DNA of 64,000 nt, taken from positions 62,001-126,000 of the forward strand of contig NZ_JAVJSQ010000028.1 in the NCBI RefSeq assembly GCF_040219335.1. The letters run 5' to 3'. Positions within the stretch are counted from its first letter, which is position 1, and each line of letters begins with the position of its first letter. The notes beneath the pieces were generated by a model, which saw only the letters and a program-made list of their open reading frames with translations, was not told the DNA's origin and did no database searches. Below, piece by piece: positions 27,226 to 42,200 of the stretch. The stretch comes from Gimesia sp. (GTDB lineage Bacteria > Planctomycetota > Planctomycetia > Planctomycetales > Planctomycetaceae). A program made the translations under genes and the position numbers.

Positions 27226-30200
27226 TTAGATCAGCGGACCTGACCAGTCTGCGAAGAGGTCATCCACTTCTTCGCCTGCGGTTTCCAGTTCGAAGCCGGC
27301 GTTCAGATCCTGGTTATCTTCGAATTCGAAACCAAGGTCATATCCGTCTGATTCGAGACTCTCGAAGTCGTTGGTCAGCAGCTGATCTGTCTCGTAAGAG
27401 TTATCGAGCAGCGAACCAACCAACTGATCCAGTCCGCTGGACTGATCCAGGTTCAGTACCGAATCCTGTACGGTCAGCGAGGTGTAACCCCAGTCCGAAG
27501 CTGTTTCGACGGTTGTTGGCTCGGCTGCCGGTTCCAGGGCAGGTGCGGGAGCAACACCGACAGACTGCTTGGTGCGAGTGGTCGCAGCCGGAGCATCAAC
27601 CACAGGTGCTGAGGTCATCAGCGGAGTCGGATCGAGTCCAGCACCAGTCAACGGAGCTGACAGCGGACTGATTACGGCTCCCGCGGCGTCTGCATAGGCA
27701 GCCTGCAGAATGCGAACATCGAGGGTTGAGATCGACTTCCGAACCGAGGGGTCGAGGAATTCGCCCATGAGGTCATCCGGATAGAAGTTCTCATCGATGT
27801 GCAGGCCGTCGTCGGTCAGCGGTGCAATCAGATCCCAACTGACAAACTGAACCTGGCCGGAACCGCTGGTTTCAACATGGTCAGCGTAGGCAGAATAGCC
27901 CGTTGTGAAGCCGGCTGCGTGACCGATTTCATGCAGCAGGACGGTATACAGGTCGTAGTGTCCGTCGGCGGCAGAACCGGCGATCGCTTCTCCATTGCTG
28001 TCGAAGGAGAGTCCTTCGATAGACGAGTACCAGCCGAGGCCGGCAGCATCGTCGTCGATGTAAACGCGTCCCTTGACGGGAATCCCGTTTTCGTCAAGCT
28101 CCAGGATGTGTCCTTCACCCAGTTGCTGACCACCCAGATCGGTAACCACGACCTGAACTGACAGGTCTTGATTTCCGGTGGCGGTTTTCCATTCATCAAC
28201 GGCAGCGTCGATCAGATCGTCAAGCGAGTCATCCCCGTCTGTGGTGATGGAAGAACCATACCATTCCTGCGGGAAGTTCGGCGGGAAGATGACCGACTGA
28301 CCGCTGGCTTTGGAACGGTTGTAGTTCGTTGCCAGGAAGGTCAGGTCTTTGAAGTTGATCTGGCCGCTCTTGTCGAAGTCGAGTGACCAGGCCAGCCCGG
28401 AGGAAGCGTTGACCACAGACGTTCCATAGAAGGTTGTGAACTGGATCAGATCCTTGAAGTCGACGACACCACTGTCATCCAGGTCAAACGGAACAGCCCA
28501 CAGATCGGTGGTCGGTGCAGTCGCCACTGATGCGGTCACAGCACCGGTACCTGCCACATCCAGTTGAGCGTTGATCACGCGGATGCCCAGGTTGTGAGGT
28601 CCGAGGAAGCCGGAGACTGTATCGATGGCAACACCATCATCGGCCAGCGATTCAAACTTCACGCGGGCCAGCAGAACCTGCTTACTGGACCCCAGTGTGC
28701 CCACGCCGTTTTGACCGCTGATGCCCGAAACGATGCCGGTCTGGTCATCGATGCTGGACGAACTGCTGTTCCCGAATGCGGAACCGAAGTCGATGGCGGT
28801 CGCAGTAAAGAAGTCCGTGTTGTATTCCAGGTCAAACGAGCCGCCCGTGATACCGGATCCGTCTGTGGTGGTACCCCAGACTTCAACCCAGAAGCTGTCC
28901 CATTCATCAACCCAATCTTCGCTTTCCGGTACGGAACCGGTTTCGCCGTTCGCATCAGTCGTTGTCTGTGATTTCACGATCGAAGTGCTGATGGTGGTAT
29001 TGGGAGATGCAGTACCTGTCAACGGCGGGCCGGATGGATCGAGGATCGTTCCCGTCGCGGTGGTCGAGGGGAAGAATTCCAGGATCTGCAGACCGCTGAA
29101 GGTGTCAGCAACGAATGCCAGGGTGCCGTTCACAAACAGGCTGCGGGCACTGCTGGGCGTATCAAATGTGTTGATCAGAATCGGGCTGGTCGGGTTGGTG
29201 ATATCAACCACTTGCAGGCCGGTCGCTCCATCTGCCACATAGGCAAAGTTGCCATCAACCTGGACACCCGTGGCGACGCCAGGAGTATTCAGTGTACCCA
29301 CGATTGAGGCGGTGGCGGGGGTTGAGATGTCAATCACCTGCAGACCACCTTCACGGTTCGCTACGAAGGCGTAGTTTCCGACGACATCCAGTCCAATCGC
29401 GGCTCCACCCGGAGTCAGGACATTTTTGATCAGGGTGGGGTTGGATGAATCTGTGACGTTGACAATCTGCAGCCCGTTATTTCCATCGGTGAGGTAGGCG
29501 ACGTTGCCAATGACTTCGACGCCCCCTGCCAGACCGCCGGGAGTAGAGACTCCAAAGCTGCCCAGGATGGAGGGAGCGGCCGGGTTGCTGACATCGACGA
29601 TTTGCAGACCGCCACCGTTTCCGCTGTCGTCTGCGACATAGGCCAGGTTACCGACAACCTGTACGCCGCGGGCACGGGCGGGAGTGGCGATACTGCCGAC
29701 GAAGACCGGAGCAGCCGGGTTCGCGATGTTGATGATCTGCAGTCCTGCTTCACCAACCGCCAGATAAGCCAGGTTGCCGACTACATCGATTGCCTGGGCG
29801 ATGCCCTGGTTGTTGAAGTCATACTCACCAACATGGAAAGGAGCAGCCGGGTTGGCAATGTTATAGATCTGCAGGCCACCATCGCGGTCTGCCACATAAG
29901 CGTAATTACCAACGACATCCACGGCGACCGCAGCATCAGAAGTAGTAACACTGCTGAGCGACTCGACACTGGTCAGGAAGACTGCACGTCCATTTGGAAC
30001 CAGATTGTCCAGGATGACGTCAAACGTTTCCGGGCTTTCAGTGAAGATATCGTTGAACACAGTGATGTTCAGCGGAACCTGCGTCACGCCGGGGCCGAAG
30101 GTCAGAGTCTGACCTGAGATTCCCTGGTAGTCATTCGGAGATGTGGCTGTTCCGTCGATGGTTGATGCGTCCACGGTAATCGCGACGTCAACGGGATTGG

Positions 30201-33200
30201 ACAGCTGGACCAGGAACTGGAACGGACTGTTGTTTTCGGTGTCGATGACCGGAGTGATCGACAGTTTCGCTGAGTCGTTATCCCGGATGTGTCCCTGGTC
30301 GGTTCCGTTGATGATCGAAACATCGCGAAGGGCAGCGTCCAGGTTGGCCAGAATGGTGGAGAAGAACTCATCACCTTCTACGATGTTGTCATCGTTGACG
30401 GTAATCGTGAAGTTCTGAGTCAGGGCACCATTCGGAGTGAAGTTCAGCAGGATGGGAGCGAGAGGATCGACGGCGTTGTAGTCGCTGTCGGTGACCAGTC
30501 CCGTACCATGCTGGGTGTAGACTTCAACGGAAACATTCGAATCGACCGGATTCGAGAGAGTCGCGGTGAAGACAAAGTTCCCTTCGGATTCCAGCTTGGA
30601 GACATTGTTGATTGTGACGGTCGCCGAGTCATCATTGATGATCGTACCCGCTGCAGGCAGTCCCAGTGTGACGTTGCGTCCTGACGCATTCAGATTGGTT
30701 GCGATGACATTGAAGAGTTCGTCCAGTTCGACTTTTTTGTCCTGGGCAATCTGCACGGTAAATGTCTGCTGTCCGGGGACAACGTCGGAGTTGGGAGAAC
30801 CCAGGAATGTATACAGCTGGTTCAGCACGGGAAGGTAGTCGTTGTCTGCCACCGTAGCCGTGTTGTCCTGGGTGGAGAGGAAGAAGCTGACATTCGTGTC
30901 GATCGCTTTGGAAATATTTACATTGAAAGTGATATTGGTAGTGCCGGTAGCACTGCCTTCATTAACACCGGCTGAGATCACAGGGTCAACCGTGATGATT
31001 GCCGAGTCATTGTTGCGAATGATACCGGTGGCGTCTGCCCCCAGAGTAATTCGGGAGTCGAGCCCGTTGGCATTCAGGTTGTCGATGAACACGTTAAAGA
31101 GTTCATCCAGTTCCACTTTCTCGTCAGGTGTAATGGTGACAGTGAAGGCCTGAGCACTGGGGACATTATCGGTGTCCGGAGTACCCGTGAAGGTGAAGCT
31201 CTGGGTTTTGAATTTGTAGTCATCATCCAGCGACTCATCGGTGGCAATTCCGGAACCGGCGGGTAACGGAGGAGTACCGTCCTTCGTCGTCAGATCGAAG
31301 CCAACATCGACTGCAATCGCATTCGAGATGTAGACGTTAAATGTGACCGATCCCGCTTCTTCGTCGACAAAGACATCGTTATTGACAAAGGAGATGAACG
31401 CGGTGTCCAAATCCTTAATTGTGACATCAGCTGGGCCATCCAGGTTGATTCTGCTGTCCAGGCCGTTGGCAGACAGGCTGTCCATCAGAACGTTGAAGAT
31501 TTCATCCAGCTCCAGTTTGTCGTCATTGGTGATATTAACGACAAAGGTCTGGACCCCGGGAACCACATCGGTGTCGGGGGTTCCGAGGAAGGTGAAGGTC
31601 TTGCGATCAGATTTGTAATCGTCATCGGTGATTTCATCTGTGGCAGTTCCATCCTGTGTGAACAGATCAAAGCTCACATCTTCAGCAATCGATTTATCAA
31701 TCTGAACGGTCAACAGAGCAATCGCCCCTGCCTGCTCATTGACGGTGATACTGCTGTTGAGGAAGGTGATGTTGGCGGTGTCCAGTTCATCCGTAATTGT
31801 TGCCTGTGCCCAGTTGTTGGAATCAGGCTCAGTGATGGGATGGGACAGCGTGATCTTGGAATCGAGACCATTGGCTGCCAGTTGACTCATGAAGACATTG
31901 AAGACTTCATCCAGTTCCAGCTTGTCGTCGTTGTTGATTGTGATGACAAAATTCTGAATCCCGGTAACCAGGTCTGCGTCTGCAGATCCCGCAAAGGTGA
32001 ACTGTTCCGTTTTCGCTGTGTAGTCGTTGTCGGCAACTGTTGCATTGCGATCCACGCTCGAGGTGCCGTCAGCGGTCGAAACATAGAAACTGACATCTTT
32101 CGCGAGAGTAATCGCTCCGCCGGAACCATCGTCGATCTGAATATTAAACGTGACAGTGGCACCATCGTCTTCCGTTACATTCAGGTCATCGGAAACAAAG
32201 CTGATGACGGCAGTGTCTTCATCTGTGATGGTCACCTGTGCCGGATTGCCTGCTGGTGAGCCGAGAGTGATCTTGGATTCCAGTCCGCCAGCGGTCAGGC
32301 TGTTCATGTAAAGATTGAAGATTTCATCCAGTTCCAGTTTGTTATCGTCGGTGATGAAGACCTGGAAAGTCTGGTCAGCAGCCGGTGTGATGGAGTTGGT
32401 GAAAGTGACCAGTTCATTGACACTGGTGTAATCGTTGTCAGTGTTTTCGTCACTGGCGTTGTCTACAACGAGAGATGTGCCATCAGCTGAAGTGACAAAG
32501 AATTGAACATCATTCTCAACCGCGTTGGAGATATGCACCGTATATTCGACATAGCCGGTGGCGACATCTTCCGCGACGGTCAGATCGGTCTCGACGAAGG
32601 TGATTGTAGCTGTGTCGTTATCTATGATCGTGATCGTTGTCTGGTCGTAAACCGTCAGTGTTCCACCCAGCCCGTCATCGATGAGGCCGTCGGTCTTGGT
32701 TCCATTGTCGACAGTGTCAATCGTCATAGTGAATTGTTCATCCAGCTCAACAATATCATCATTGAAAATGGTAAACACGACTTCCGCCGTCAGCTCGTTC
32801 GCAGCGAATGTGACCTGTGCCGGTGGTGGCGTGGTGAAGTCGATTCCTTCGGTATCTCCGGCTCCGAACAGAAGGTCGACGGTGGTTACCAGCCCGATCT
32901 TATCCCGCTCCAGCTCAACGGTAACGGTAGTTGTACCATCTTCATTCAGGCTGTAGGTAGGGGTGTTGAAGAAGACTTCAGGCAAAGCTGTTACCACGAT
33001 GTCGATCACATCAGTGTCTGTCTGAGACGGGTCACCAAAGAAGTTGCCGTTATCATCAGTGGTCATCGTCAGTGAAGCGGTCGCTCCCGCGAAGGTTGAA
33101 CCGTCTATCGGTGTCGACAGCGGTGTCCACGAGACTCCATCCAGGGCTGTGTTGACATCTTCGATCAGACCGGTGATTTCCAGGAAATAGCTGGTGCCAT

Positions 33201-36200
33201 CATCGGTAAGGTTGATGGTGACATTGCTGGTATTGGGGCCTGCAGCCAGTTTCCCTTCGGTCATCAGCGTCGATAGAGTGACCGTGATCATGCCGTCTGT
33301 GGCAGGTGTGGTCGGGATCCCCTGAGTACCGAGGAAGGAGTCCTGGTCGGTTACCGTTAGTGCATTTCCGTTGGCAGCTGAGAACACGACCGAGAAGCCG
33401 GGATCTGTCGTCACAGTGACATTCGGTGAATCCGGAATCGGCGTAGCGTCGAAGTGGTTGATCGGCGGTGCATTCACGCCATCGCTCACCAGGATTGTGA
33501 AGGATGTCGAACCATCTGTCTGGTTTGGCTGTAACAGATTCCCTGCCAGGTCTTTGACAGCGTTCGAAGTTGAATTGTCAACATCAATGGTATAGAGCGT
33601 ATCCATACCGAAGACACCGGCGATGGATGTGAAGATGACTTCGTCAGTGTTGCGGTTGTAACTGAAGATGTAATCCAGACCTTCTACCAGCGTGCGGGTA
33701 GAAGTGCTTGTCCGTGCAGTCAGAGTGAACTGCAGCGAATTCACCAGACTGTCATCAATGCCGATGCCTGAATCTTTCAGTTTCACAATCATGGTTGTGA
33801 ACAGCTCAGGGTTGGTGATGTAAACCGAATTGGGATCGCTGTTCTGATCAACTCCGTCGACATCATTATCTTCGGGTAACGAGATGATCGCAGTCGGGCC
33901 GACAAAATCAGCTCGTTCAATCGCCCCGCGGTCCTTGAAGATGTTGGAACCTAAACCAGGAGGCGGAGTTTGAGTTGGGTCGTCAACGCGTAACTGCCCG
34001 AACGCATCATAAGTCGGAGCAAAGATATCCGAGTTGGGCATCCCGATCGAGTCTTTGACGTTTACGAAATCAGGTCGATCGGCCAGACTGTTTAAAGCAC
34101 TATCGATGGCCTGGCTGTTGTCTGCAAGGTAGTAGTTACCCTGGGATGGATTCACAAACAGCGGGTCATTGGCTCCCAGCTGGATCGCATTTGTGCCAAC
34201 AGTTCCAATGGTGCTGTTACCTTTGAAGACGTTAGCACCGACGACATTAGGAATGCCCCCGGATGACTGCAGGTCAATCGCAGTGGAAGTATTCGCAACA
34301 ATATTATTCAGGATGGTTGTCGTCGCATAGTTTTCGACAAGGATCCCTTGTCCGGCTGCTCCTACTGCGATCTGACCGATCAGATCGGCTGTCATGGTGT
34401 TGAAGAAATTGGTGGGGTCGAGCAGGAAGTTGTTGATATCAAAGAGCTGACCACCGGTCGAAGTGGCGAAAGTACCATACGTGCTGGCCGTGTTGAAAAA
34501 TGACGGATCCGCAATCGCGTAGAACAATGAGTTTGTCGAAAGCAGAGCGGCCTGGGCATCGATGGCGGCTTGCGTGGTACTGTCATCATCTTCGTTAGTG
34601 AGGACAATCGGGACGATACGTGAGCCTGGCCGGTAGTTGAACGTTGTAGGTCCAGCATCAGGATCGAAGAGGTTCAGGGCTTCCAGGATGGCGTCACTAC
34701 CGCGTTCCGTAGCCCCGGTAATCGGGATCGTCTGGAACGGACTTCCGGGAGCAGTAAACGTGGCGAAGTCAACAATATCCTGTACCTGCGTTGGATCATC
34801 ACTGAAACCAACAGGGCTAGGCATTAGCACGAGCCCGTATTGGGCATCAATGCCAGCTGCCAGCATCTGTGAGTTAAAGTTGAGCAGCTGCGCCTGCACG
34901 TTCGAAATCGCCGTTCCCATACTGGTCGAAATATCGATTATGAAGACCACGTCAATTTGAGCCGAAGACTGTGTGACGGTGACGTTAGCCCCGGACAGGG
35001 TGTTGTTAACGACCTTCGTGTAGGAAACTGCTGCGGGGTTGTTCTGAGTGCTGCTGTTTGCATCGCCACTCACGCGAATTCCACCCAGTCCATTCGAGAA
35101 ATCTGTCACGACGTTGTTCTGAACGGTCACACCCGGAGCGAAGCCGAGGCCGCCATTGAAGAAGTCATTCAGTTCCGGAACGTTAATCACGCCCCCAGCC
35201 TGAGACCGGGCAGTCACACCACCGTTCGGGCCAGCCGCAACAGATTCACGCTGACCGGCATCGATGTTAATCCCATACTCAGAAGCGCCGGAGATCGAGT
35301 TGGATTCAATCGAAATATGACCCTGCTGACGAGCCAGGTTACGATCGCCCTGTTGACCATTCAGGAAGTCCGAAGGCACAGTGGCTTCCACTTCCCGAAT
35401 GAGTCGGTCATTGGTGTCGAACTGGGTGGAGATTGTCAGGTCAGGTAATTGACCATTGGGTGGTGCGGCGTACTCCGTTCCACGTCGGATTTCCAACTGA
35501 TACCCACCCGAGAGAAGCTGAGTAGGCGCACCGAATGTTGGATTCTGGGGCAGGTTGAAGAAGGCCGTTTGATCAGCCTGGGCTCCCGTGACCATTTCCC
35601 CGCGCTCTGCGAAACCGATGATGATGTCATCGATATAGAACCCTTCAAAATTATTGTTCTGTGCCTGCTGATTGCTGAGAATGTTACCAAAGATGTCACC
35701 AGGTAGTCCATCTCCGGAGGTAGAGAGAGCAGAGCTGAAGGTACCAGAGGTAGCGAAATCGAATCGCAGTTTCAGATTCGCGTCGCCGGCAAATTTGCCG
35801 AGGTCAACACGGGCCTGTCGCCAGACTCCAGAGTTGTCAAACATTTCCTGGACCTGCTGATTGCCGTTTCCGACTCCCTCTCTTTCTGATGTCGTGAGGT
35901 AGCTTGACAATTCTCCCGCATTTGGATTTGTTGCGGGGGCTAACGTCGAGTTGTTGGTTGCCAGTTCGGTCCAGGTTGCTCCATCGTCGTTAGAAATGAA
36001 GACGCGTGCGGAATCCCGCATGTTCCCGGTTATAGAGTTGGCATTCTGAGTCTCCAGAAAATAATTGAAGTAGAGTGTCGGCAGGTCTGTTGATTCATAA
36101 CCGTCCAGACTGAATGAACCCGACTCCAGGCTACCGCGTGCACCACCAGCAATGTTATAGTTATCACCGATATCGGGGTTGCTGGAAAGATCACGTTGGA

Positions 36201-39200
36201 AATCTGAATGCATCACGCCATATTGAGCGTTGGAAACATAATCGATGTAGTCGTTCGTGGATGAATTGTTCTGCAGCCATTCTTCGAATCCAAAGTAGAA
36301 GCTGGCTCCCCCCTGCGATTCGCTCTGTTGCAGACCATTGGGGAACGTGTCGCGGTCATTGCCGCCGACGTCGGTTCGAGTCTGATCGAACGTGTTATTG
36401 ATTCCGTGTCCGGCGTCAGTATTGCGTCGGAACGTAGGATGCCAGAGATTGAAGTCCAGTGGTGAAAACGCGAGCCCGGTGATACCGGTCTCGCCAACAA
36501 ACATGTGGTCAGCGCCACCCTTGAAGATGTCAACGGTACCCAGCACTGGATCATTAACGGTGGTGAGAATACTGCCGTCCGATGGATCAATACAGTAGAG
36601 GTTGCCAGAGTCTGTAATTGCAAACAGGAAATTCTGGAACGCACCATTGTTCAGGTTCTGAGGGGCGGCGGTCAGACCTTGTAAGGTACCATCGATCTGG
36701 CCTGACAGGTCGATGGGAGTGAAACCAGTTACAGTTCGTCGCGTTGCGTTGCTTTGGTTGATAGTCACAAACTGGTTCGTGTTTGTGACTGCGAATAATT
36801 GAGACTGACTGGAACCGGCATTGATCCCACGAAACGACATGCCGGTAATCTGTCCGACACCGGTAATATCGCCGAGTACCGTGAAGGTGTTGCCCGCATC
36901 GTTACCCTGGCTGTTCAAGAGATCCTGGCCAGAAGCACCCGTGCTGGGATTGGCCTGGTACAGTGTGGTAAATCCACCCGGATCATGAACGGCGTAAAAC
37001 AGGTTGTAGGTGGCGACATCAGTTCGCTGGAAGGCCAGGGCGCCGACACTGCTGGTTGTGATGTCTACCGGGTCTGGGGTCCCTGTCGTGGGGAGATCGG
37101 GGATGCCATCATTCGTGGAAGAGATGGTTGAAGCATTACCCGGATCGAGTTCCCGGAAGCGGCCTGCGGTCCCGTTTCGATTTCCGGTGAGACTTTCATA
37201 ACTGTAGAGCTGCCCGTCGGAGCGGATTGTAATGTCTGAGGTATTATCGTTACTGCCTGTGGAAAGTGCTCCTATGTTAATCGATCGAAGATCACTGGCT
37301 GAGACGCCTGGCGGCAGCAAGCTATTCAATATACTGGTTGGAATAGTAGAGAGATCGATACCATCAATCTCATCGATAATATAACCATCGTAAGCGTCTA
37401 CGATACGCAGACGGTTACTCTGCGAAACATAGAGATTCACGTCTTCCAGTGTGAATGCGGTGACGTTGGTCGAGAGAGAAATCTCATCCGAGATATCAAA
37501 AATACTGCTGGTGGTGGGGGGGACGACATAAGTCGAGCCGGCAAGCGAATTGCCGGAAGTGTATCCACTGAAACCGATATGATCTTCAACAATCCGCTGG
37601 ACGGAACTGACCGGTTCCAGGCGGATTTGAGAATTCAAGGCGCCAGAGACAAAGGTTGCATTCAGCGCTTGTGGCAGGCGGGCATTGGATGAAATCGCAA
37701 CGTGATAGCGGAATGTGCTGCCGGGAGTTGCAGAAGGCAGCTGCACAGTGCCAATGTAAGGATCCAGTTTCCCGAAGCTCCCCGCAGCCAGATTTTCGGT
37801 ATCACCGTCGGCCTGGTCATCCTGAATGTCCGAGTCGCGGCTGACCAGAATCAGGCGCCCCTGATCGTCAAAAACGGAGAGCGTTGTATCGCCACGTGAT
37901 AAACCATCGGCGTAATCGATGTCAAAGATGGCGGCAAAGGTTTTACCACCGTCGCTACGACCTCCGATGACTTGAACCAGGTCATAGCCCATTTCGAAAG
38001 TGTACCAGTCGACATCAGACCCGTTGGACAGGGAACCGGATACCGAAAGCGTATTACGGTCGCTGGTCAGCAGATTCCCCAGTCCCTGGGCGTTGTCGAT
38101 TGATTCGTTATTCGCAGTTTTTTCAGAGGATTCACCCAGCAGAGGCGAATGGGCTGGTTGACCAAGTACCTCGACCCCATTAGTGGGGTAGCGGATATCT
38201 GCATAACGGACGGTGGAACCGGGCTTCTCATCGACCTGTCTCAGGCGAACCTGTAGCTGGTATTGTCCCGATGTCTGACCACCTTCCAGGTTGGCTTCAT
38301 CGCCGGCGACCGGTTGACTGCGTACCCGGATGAAGAAGGTACCGGTAGCACCCGCAGGCCCGGGCAGGACGACGCTGAAACCGGCGTCATTGATGTTCTG
38401 GGAATAAAAGTCTCCCAGGAGATGATCATCCTGCAGGAGAGGTTCTGCCAGGCCACTGAGCGTCAAATCGTCAAACGAGTTGAGTGAGCGTGCCAGCACA
38501 TTCCCATAGAGATCCACCAGTTCGACCATGGTATCCAGCGCGGATGAGGTCCGATCAATGTCGATCCAGATGCGGGTTCCAGCAGTCCCCGTGAAACTGT
38601 AAACATCAACATCGTCCGGAGCGTCAGCACTGATATTACCATGAACGTTAAAGCCCAGTGCGCGATTCTCGTCTCCACTGATTTCATCTGGAGCCAGGAT
38701 GCCCAGATTCTGGGCGAAGCCGGGGTTGCTGTTGGTGTCGACCCCACCTGTATTATTGCCTTCAGTTTCAAAACGTTCTACGACGTTTCGATCATTGCTG
38801 TAGCGGTCCAGCCGGATACTGCGCCAATCTCCTGCAGAGGGGGTGGATGCATCTCCGTCATTGTTGGTGTCAGTCTGGGGGAGACCAGCGGGAGTGAAAC
38901 TGGCTCCGGCTGTATCATCAGCCAGCGATGTCAGAATCACAGGGAATCCAGGCTGTCCAATGATCTGGACGGTGCCGCCGATTCGATCTTCGATGTCAAG
39001 TGGTACGCCGTCGGCGGTGAAACCAGCATCCGCGCCGTCCAGTTTGACTACCAGGCCTTCATCGAGGTTGCTCTGCAGACGAATGCCGCTGAAGGTATGG
39101 TGCTGGAGAACCTGAATCTCACCCCGGAGGATATGCACGATATCCGTATCATCCCAGACGGTTTCCGTATCGAGCAGAGCCTCGCGGACTTCCATACCGT

Positions 39201-42200
39201 TCAGACCGTTGTTTTCCATCCGGTTCAGACGAACCAGGGCACCATGGTTATCCGTGTATTGTGTGTACGCTTCAGTGAAGCCTGTCGAACGTCCATAGTC
39301 ACCTTTGAATTTGTAATTGAGCGAGTTCGCATCAATACTGACTAGAGTTCCTTCATTGTCGCGGAAAATGTTGTCGACAATAATTGGTTGGGCACCACGC
39401 ACAAAAATCGTAGCATCATCGTTTGATCCCCGGCCATTACGATTGGAGCCTGTCTGTCCGCTGGCGTTGTTTTCCAGAATGCTGTTGGAGATACGAAACT
39501 CAGCCTGATGAACTTCGATGGCATTAAAGTTCGCAAACCCCCCCTCAATCGGAATCAGACCGCCGGCGTTGGTGATCAGAGCGTGATCAATACTACCCGA
39601 AGATGCTGCATTAAAGATGATGCCCCCCCAGTTGCCGGGGCCATAAGGCAGGTTCGCCGGGTCGGATGTATCAAAGCCGTCATTCGACGTGTCGAACGTC
39701 GTACCTGCGCCGTAGCGGTCATCGCTGAGCGAAGTAAAGATGATCGGGTTGGCTTCGGTACCTTCTGCGATTAACTGAGCACTGCCACGCTCCGCTTCAA
39801 TACGTGCCCCCGACAGTTTGACCACGGTGCCCGGATCGATTTTCAGACGACCATTGATAGTCGGATTGTCATTCTCATCCAACTGTCCCCCGGGGGCTCC
39901 GTAAATCTGCAGATTTTCAGTGATGACGTGTGTGATCTTGTCATTGAAGATGGCAGGTACATCCAGTTTGTTAATCGTGCTGCCATAAGGGGTGTTGATG
40001 CGGACAAACAGCCCGTTCACCGAGTTGTTTGCGATATGGTTATCGAAGATCTCCAGACCATGCCGGTCCATGACGAATGAGCCGTTGGTGAACTGACTGT
40101 CTTCGAAACTGCGTGGATCAGCGGAGATGGCGGAGTCGGCACTGAAAGCGATTGTATTCTGCCAGATCGTGGGACGGGCGGACTCGGCATGGATGGCAGA
40201 GAAGACCTGCTGAACCGAGTTGACAAACACACTACCCCCACCATAGCTGATGTTGGCATTGTTGACCGAGTTCAGGAAGATACCCTGATCTTCGAGGCCG
40301 GAGTCATCGCGGAATACAATGCCCCCCCAGTCGCCAGGATTGGCACCATCACTCAGACCATCGTCATCACCGCCAATCGCATCGTTGCCATAGGCTGTCA
40401 GATAGACCTGATTTTCAGTCGTCCCCAGAATCTGGAGCGCACCCTGGCTGCGATCATCCAGCAGGTTATTGGATCCCACATCGATATTAGCCCTTTGCAG
40501 TTTAATCACCGCACCTTCATCGACCATGACCGTAACATCTTTGGGGATATCAAAAGTCGCTCCATCTTCGAGCGGCTGGAAGCTGTCGGTCAAACCGACG
40601 AGGTATGCTTCGTTGTCGGCAACAGTACTGATGTCACCATCAACTCCACCATTGCCGACAATGCGGACAATCTTCGCTGTTGCGCTGTTACCCGCAGCAA
40701 GCAGGGCATCGTCGATATTGGTGTAAGGGTTCGTCAGGCTTCCATCAGCGGGACCTGCTGACTGAGTCGCTTTATCGACGAAGATGGTCTCACCTGACTG
40801 GAACCAGAAGTCAAATACACCACCCGGTGTCCCATCGGCGTCCCCATCGAGGGCTACGCCTGTGGAATCCACCATGAAGGTGTTCGCCATGGGGGCTGGG
40901 GTGAAGTTAATGTCCAACGAGTACAACCCATCGGTCCGCCCACCGTAGCCGGAATCAGCCACATTAGGATCGAAGTCGATGTTCCCCACACTGGTGACCG
41001 CCAGATAGTAATTACCGGCTTCCAGTTCCAGATCCAGAAACGCATCTTCGCCAAAGAAATCATCATTCCGGGCAATGATTTCACGGACACCCGGTGAAGT
41101 TTCCTTGTACAGAGTCAGCACGCTGTCCAGAAAACTTTTTGTTGGTAAACGATCTGCGGTAATTTCTGCAGTGAATCGACCTGCAGTAGCTAATTCAAAC
41201 TTGTGAAGATCAATATCATTCGCAAGCGGGGGATGAAGGCGGTTGATATGAGTGATGTCAAAATTTGAGGGGAAGATCGGCTCTCCTGTTATGGTTCCAC
41301 CGACATCACCACCTGAGGACCCCATTACTGAGGGGAGGTCGTAGGAGTGCTCCAAGCCCAGTGTGTGTCCAATTTCATGAAACGCGGTACCGAACCAGCT
41401 CCCCCCATAGGGACTGTCAGCCCAGTCGAGCGCACCATTCATAATGGCCATGCCACCTCCGGCGATCCCCCCAACCGCTAATGGTGGAGTGCCTGGATCG
41501 AGAACACGGATGTCACCAGTTACAATGGCGGTGCCACTATTCGCGGTTTCCTGAACTTCAAATCCTGTGAGGAAGCTGTAGAGTTCGTAAATCTCGCGAG
41601 TACGCTGCTTTTGATTTTCCGTAATCTCGTTATACAGTGGATTACCAAACAAATCACTTCCATAGAAGTCTGGGAAATAAAATTGAATGGTGGGGATATC
41701 TAAAGGAGCCGAGGGGGTCGTCCCCGAAGCACTAATGTGTTGTTCAATGGTAATTTCGCGGTGACCAGGCTCATCATTTCCGCCGGGTAATTGCGGTTGC
41801 AACACAGACTGCGGTTCGATCTCTCCATTCACCTGGATGGTCTGCGTTCCCAGAACACCGAGGTCTGCATTTGCATCAGCTTCATCGAAGCTGGAATTAA
41901 CATCGCCAACAGCTACTACGCTGGCTGCAGTGAAATCGGGTGTATTTGATTCGCCGATCCGTAAATGGTAGGTACCATCTGCAATGTCGGCGGCGAAAGT
42001 CAGCGTGGCTTTATTCGTGGCAGAATCATAAGTCACACTGTCAGGATTGATGAGTGTATTCGACGAAGTATCAATCAACTGATAGAACTGGACGTTTTCC
42101 GCGGACGCCTGATCCAGCGTATCTGCATTAAAGTAGACGTCGATCTGATCCTTGGCCTGGGTCAGGCTGCCTGTTCCACCTCCAGAGACCGGCTGGGGGA

